From Pseudomonas sp. Teo4 (lineage in GTDB: Bacteria > Pseudomonadota > Gammaproteobacteria > Pseudomonadales > Pseudomonadaceae): a stretch of DNA of 64,000 nt. The stretch spans positions 2,542,001-2,606,000 of the forward strand of contig NZ_JAXCIL010000001.1 of NCBI RefSeq assembly GCF_034387475.1, given 5' to 3'. Shown one piece after another: positions 62,519 through 64,000 of this stretch; position 1 is the first letter of the stretch; each line of letters begins with the position of its first letter. The notes under the pieces were generated by a model. That model did no database searches. It was not told where the DNA came from and saw only the letters and a program-made list of their open reading frames with translations. The translations under genes and the position numbers were made by a program.

Positions 62519-63836
62519 GGTTTACCTCAGTCTTGTCCAGCGCGATCAACAATGTGCCGACGATGAACAGCGCCGAGCACAGGGCAAAGAAGCCAAGCAC
62601 TGCCGGGTAGCCACCCAGGTGCTGCAGCAGCACACCGACCAGAATCGGCACGACAATGCCGCCCAGGCTGCCGGCCATGTTCATCACCCCGCCGATCAGC
62701 CCCACCCGCGACGGGGCGGCCAGCAGCGCGGGGAAGCTCCAGTACAGGCTGCCCCACATCAGGAAGAAGGCGGTCAGCGACAGCAACGCCACCGCCGCAT
62801 AGGCATTAGCAAGGCCAGGCAACAGCAGGAATGCGCACAGCGCCACCAGCCCCGAGACCGTCAGCAGGCCCTTGGCCGCCAGACCACGGCGCACGCCCTT
62901 GCGGATCAAGGTGTCGCAAAGGAAGCCACCGACCAGCGACCCCACCGCGCCGCACAGGAAGATGATGAACGTGGCGGCGCCGATGCCCTTGATATCGAAG
63001 CCACGGGCATGGGCCAGGTAGCTCGGCCCCCAGGTCAACAGGCCGAAAAACACCATCGCCCAGCTGGCGCGGCCCAGCAGGATGCCGGTCAGCGAGCGTG
63101 GTGCGATGCCAAGGCCCTTGGCCGATTGCCGCGCGGCTTCGGCCACCGGCACGGCACGGCCGTCGTTGATTTTCTCAAGCTCGGCGGCGTTGACCGCGGC
63201 ATGCTCGGCGGGGTTGTCACGCAGGTAATGCCAGGCCAGCCAGGCCATGGCCAGGGTGGCGAGGCCGGCAACGAAGAAGGCGATGCGCCAAGAGCCGAGC
63301 ACCGCGATCAAATAGGCGATGATCAGCCCGCCCAGCGCCGCCCCCAGCGGCCCGCCGCAATCCATCAGCACGGCGCCACGGCTGCGTTCGCTGGCACCCA
63401 GCCACAACGAATTGAGCTTGCCGCCCGAGGGGAACAACGGCGCCTCCGCCGCACCCAGGGCAACCCGGGCGAACATCAGCGACAAGCCGCCGGTGGCGAA
63501 GGCCGCCAGGGTCTGGAAGGCCCCCCACAGGCCGGTCGACCAGCCAATCACCCGACGCGGGCCGAAGCGGTCGATCAGCCAGCCGCCGGGAATCTGCAAC
63601 AAGGCGTAGGCCCAGAAGAAACTGCTGAGGATCAAACCCTGCATGCTGGGCGAAAGCTCGAACTCCGCGGCAATGGTGGGCATGGCGATGGACAACGAGA
63701 CACGGTCGATCAGGTTGATCACCGTCAGGGCAAAGATGATGGCGAAGATGCGCCAGCGCACGTTGCTGGCCTTCAGCGCGACGGTATGGTCGGCTGAGTG
63801 CCCCGCGTGCAGCACAGGGGGATGTGCCTGAGCCAT
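62511..63836 (-). CDS. MFS transporter, ACS family 2
   Basis: A 441-residue, 12-segment permease. It has FALTVINLIDRVSLSIAMPTIAAEF, RFGPRRVIGWSTGLWGAFQ and FARVALGAAEAPLFPSGGKLNSLWL. Like the other ACS protein it resembles hexuronate/glucarate permeases. It is the first gene of the MFS-lactonase-PdxA2 operon. Two of the repeated 28-bp elements lie in the 164 bases upstream. Confidence 0.9.
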   Translation of the reverse strand: MAQAHPPVLHAGHSADHTVALKASNVRWRIFAIIFALTVINLIDRVSLSIAMPTIAAEFELSPSMQGLILSSFFWAYALLQIPGGWLIDRFGPRRVIGWSTGLWGAFQTLAAFATGGLSLMFARVALGAAEAPLFPSGGKLNSLWLGASERSRGAVLMDCGGPLGAALGGLIIAYLIAVLGSWRIAFFVAGLATLAMAWLAWHYLRDNPAEHAAVNAAELEKINDGRAVPVAEAARQSAKGLGIAPRSLTGILLGRASWAMVFFGLLTWGPSYLAHARGFDIKGIGAATFIIFLCGAVGSLVGGFLCDTLIRKGVRRGLAAKGLLTVSGLVALCAFLLLPGLANAYAAVALLSLTAFFLMWGSLYWSFPALLAAPSRVGLIGGVMNMAGSLGGIVVPILVGVLLQHLGGYPAVLGFFALCSALFIVGTLLIALDKTEVNHG

Positions 63837-63925
63837 GGGAGGTACCTCTGCTTGTTATTGTTGTGATCCGGTGATGTCCGGTAGCGCCACTATGGCCACG
63901 GAAACGATAACCGTCTAATCAAAGC

Positions 63926-63953
63926 TGCTCATACAGCCATTGCCTGGGGTTAT
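63926..63953 (-). promoter_or_regulatory. 28-bp repeated control element, copy 2
   Basis: On the minus strand it begins ATAACCCCAGGCAATGGCTG and points toward the MFS gene at 63836, 90 bp away. It shares the ACCC(C/T)(A/G)GGC(A/T)AT core with copies 1 and 3. Confidence 0.6.
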
Positions 63954-63962
63954 CGCTCAGGT

Positions 63963-63990
63963 ATAACCCTGGGCTATCGATGTATGCGTA
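63963..63990 (+). promoter_or_regulatory. 28-bp repeated control element, copy 3
   Basis: On the plus strand it begins ATAACCCTGGGCTATCGATG and ends GCGTA. It is head-to-head with copy 2 and 10 bp from it, pointing to the right out of the window. A divergently transcribed gene, perhaps the LysR- or GntR-type regulator, is expected there. Confidence 0.6.
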
Positions 63991-64000
63991 ACTTTGAGTA

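Overview
The window looks like Pseudomonas, most likely the P. putida group. Three observations support this. A facing pair of P. putida-type REP sequences lies at 59.09-59.18 kb. The porin is of the OprD family. The glycolate, glyoxylate and sugar-acid genes are of pseudomonad type. I see no rRNA, tRNA, CRISPR array or intact insertion sequence. No database search was run, so names rest on recognised motifs and gene order.

Region 1 (1-7.7 kb) is a glycolate/glyoxylate module. The truncated gcl, with hyi and glxR, turns glyoxylate into glycerate. A divergent glcC-glcDEF unit oxidises glycolate to glyoxylate. Two identical 13-bp palindromes flank the glcC/glcD promoters.

Region 2 (8-37.7 kb) is a mosaic accessory catabolic region. 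A three-gene P450 system (ferredoxin reductase, flavodoxin, cytochrome P450) recalls the cineole hydroxylase P450cin. Around it are a luciferase-like flavin monooxygenase, a flavin reductase, two diverged type-II lumazine synthases, two SDR dehydrogenases and an aldehyde dehydrogenase. A class III aminotransferase, a D-2-hydroxyacid dehydrogenase, an FAH-family enzyme, a PhyH oxygenase and an alpha/beta hydrolase are also present. Three paralogous APC permeases, two MFS transporters, a chemoreceptor and AcoR-like, LuxR-type and TetR regulators complete it. The enzyme set fits hydroxylation, oxidation and ring opening of a cyclic, possibly nitrogen-containing, natural product. The substrate is not identifiable from sequence.

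Region 3 (38.4-53.0 kb) is an aromatic-type catabolic regulon. It holds an MhpA-like hydroxylase, a VOC dioxygenase candidate, an FAH enzyme, a zinc alcohol dehydrogenase, a PF06684 protein, a cupin and an NADPH:FMN reductase. It also has a HbpS/GlcG-like protein, a GntR regulator and the envelope set DUF1302-DUF1329-YCF48-MMPL. TGTGCA-centred palindromes sit on or beside all the predicted promoters, implying one GntR regulon.

Region 4 (53.7-64.0 kb, all minus strand) is a sugar-acid cluster: MFS transporter, amidohydrolase/lactonase, PdxA2, OprD porin, a second MFS transporter, RhmD-like dehydratase, AraD1-family enzyme and 2-oxoglutarate-semialdehyde dehydrogenase. Together they fit non-phosphorylative (Weimberg-type) breakdown of a sugar acid to 2-oxoglutarate. 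A 28-bp element occurs three times at its promoters, once pointing out of the window toward a divergent gene.
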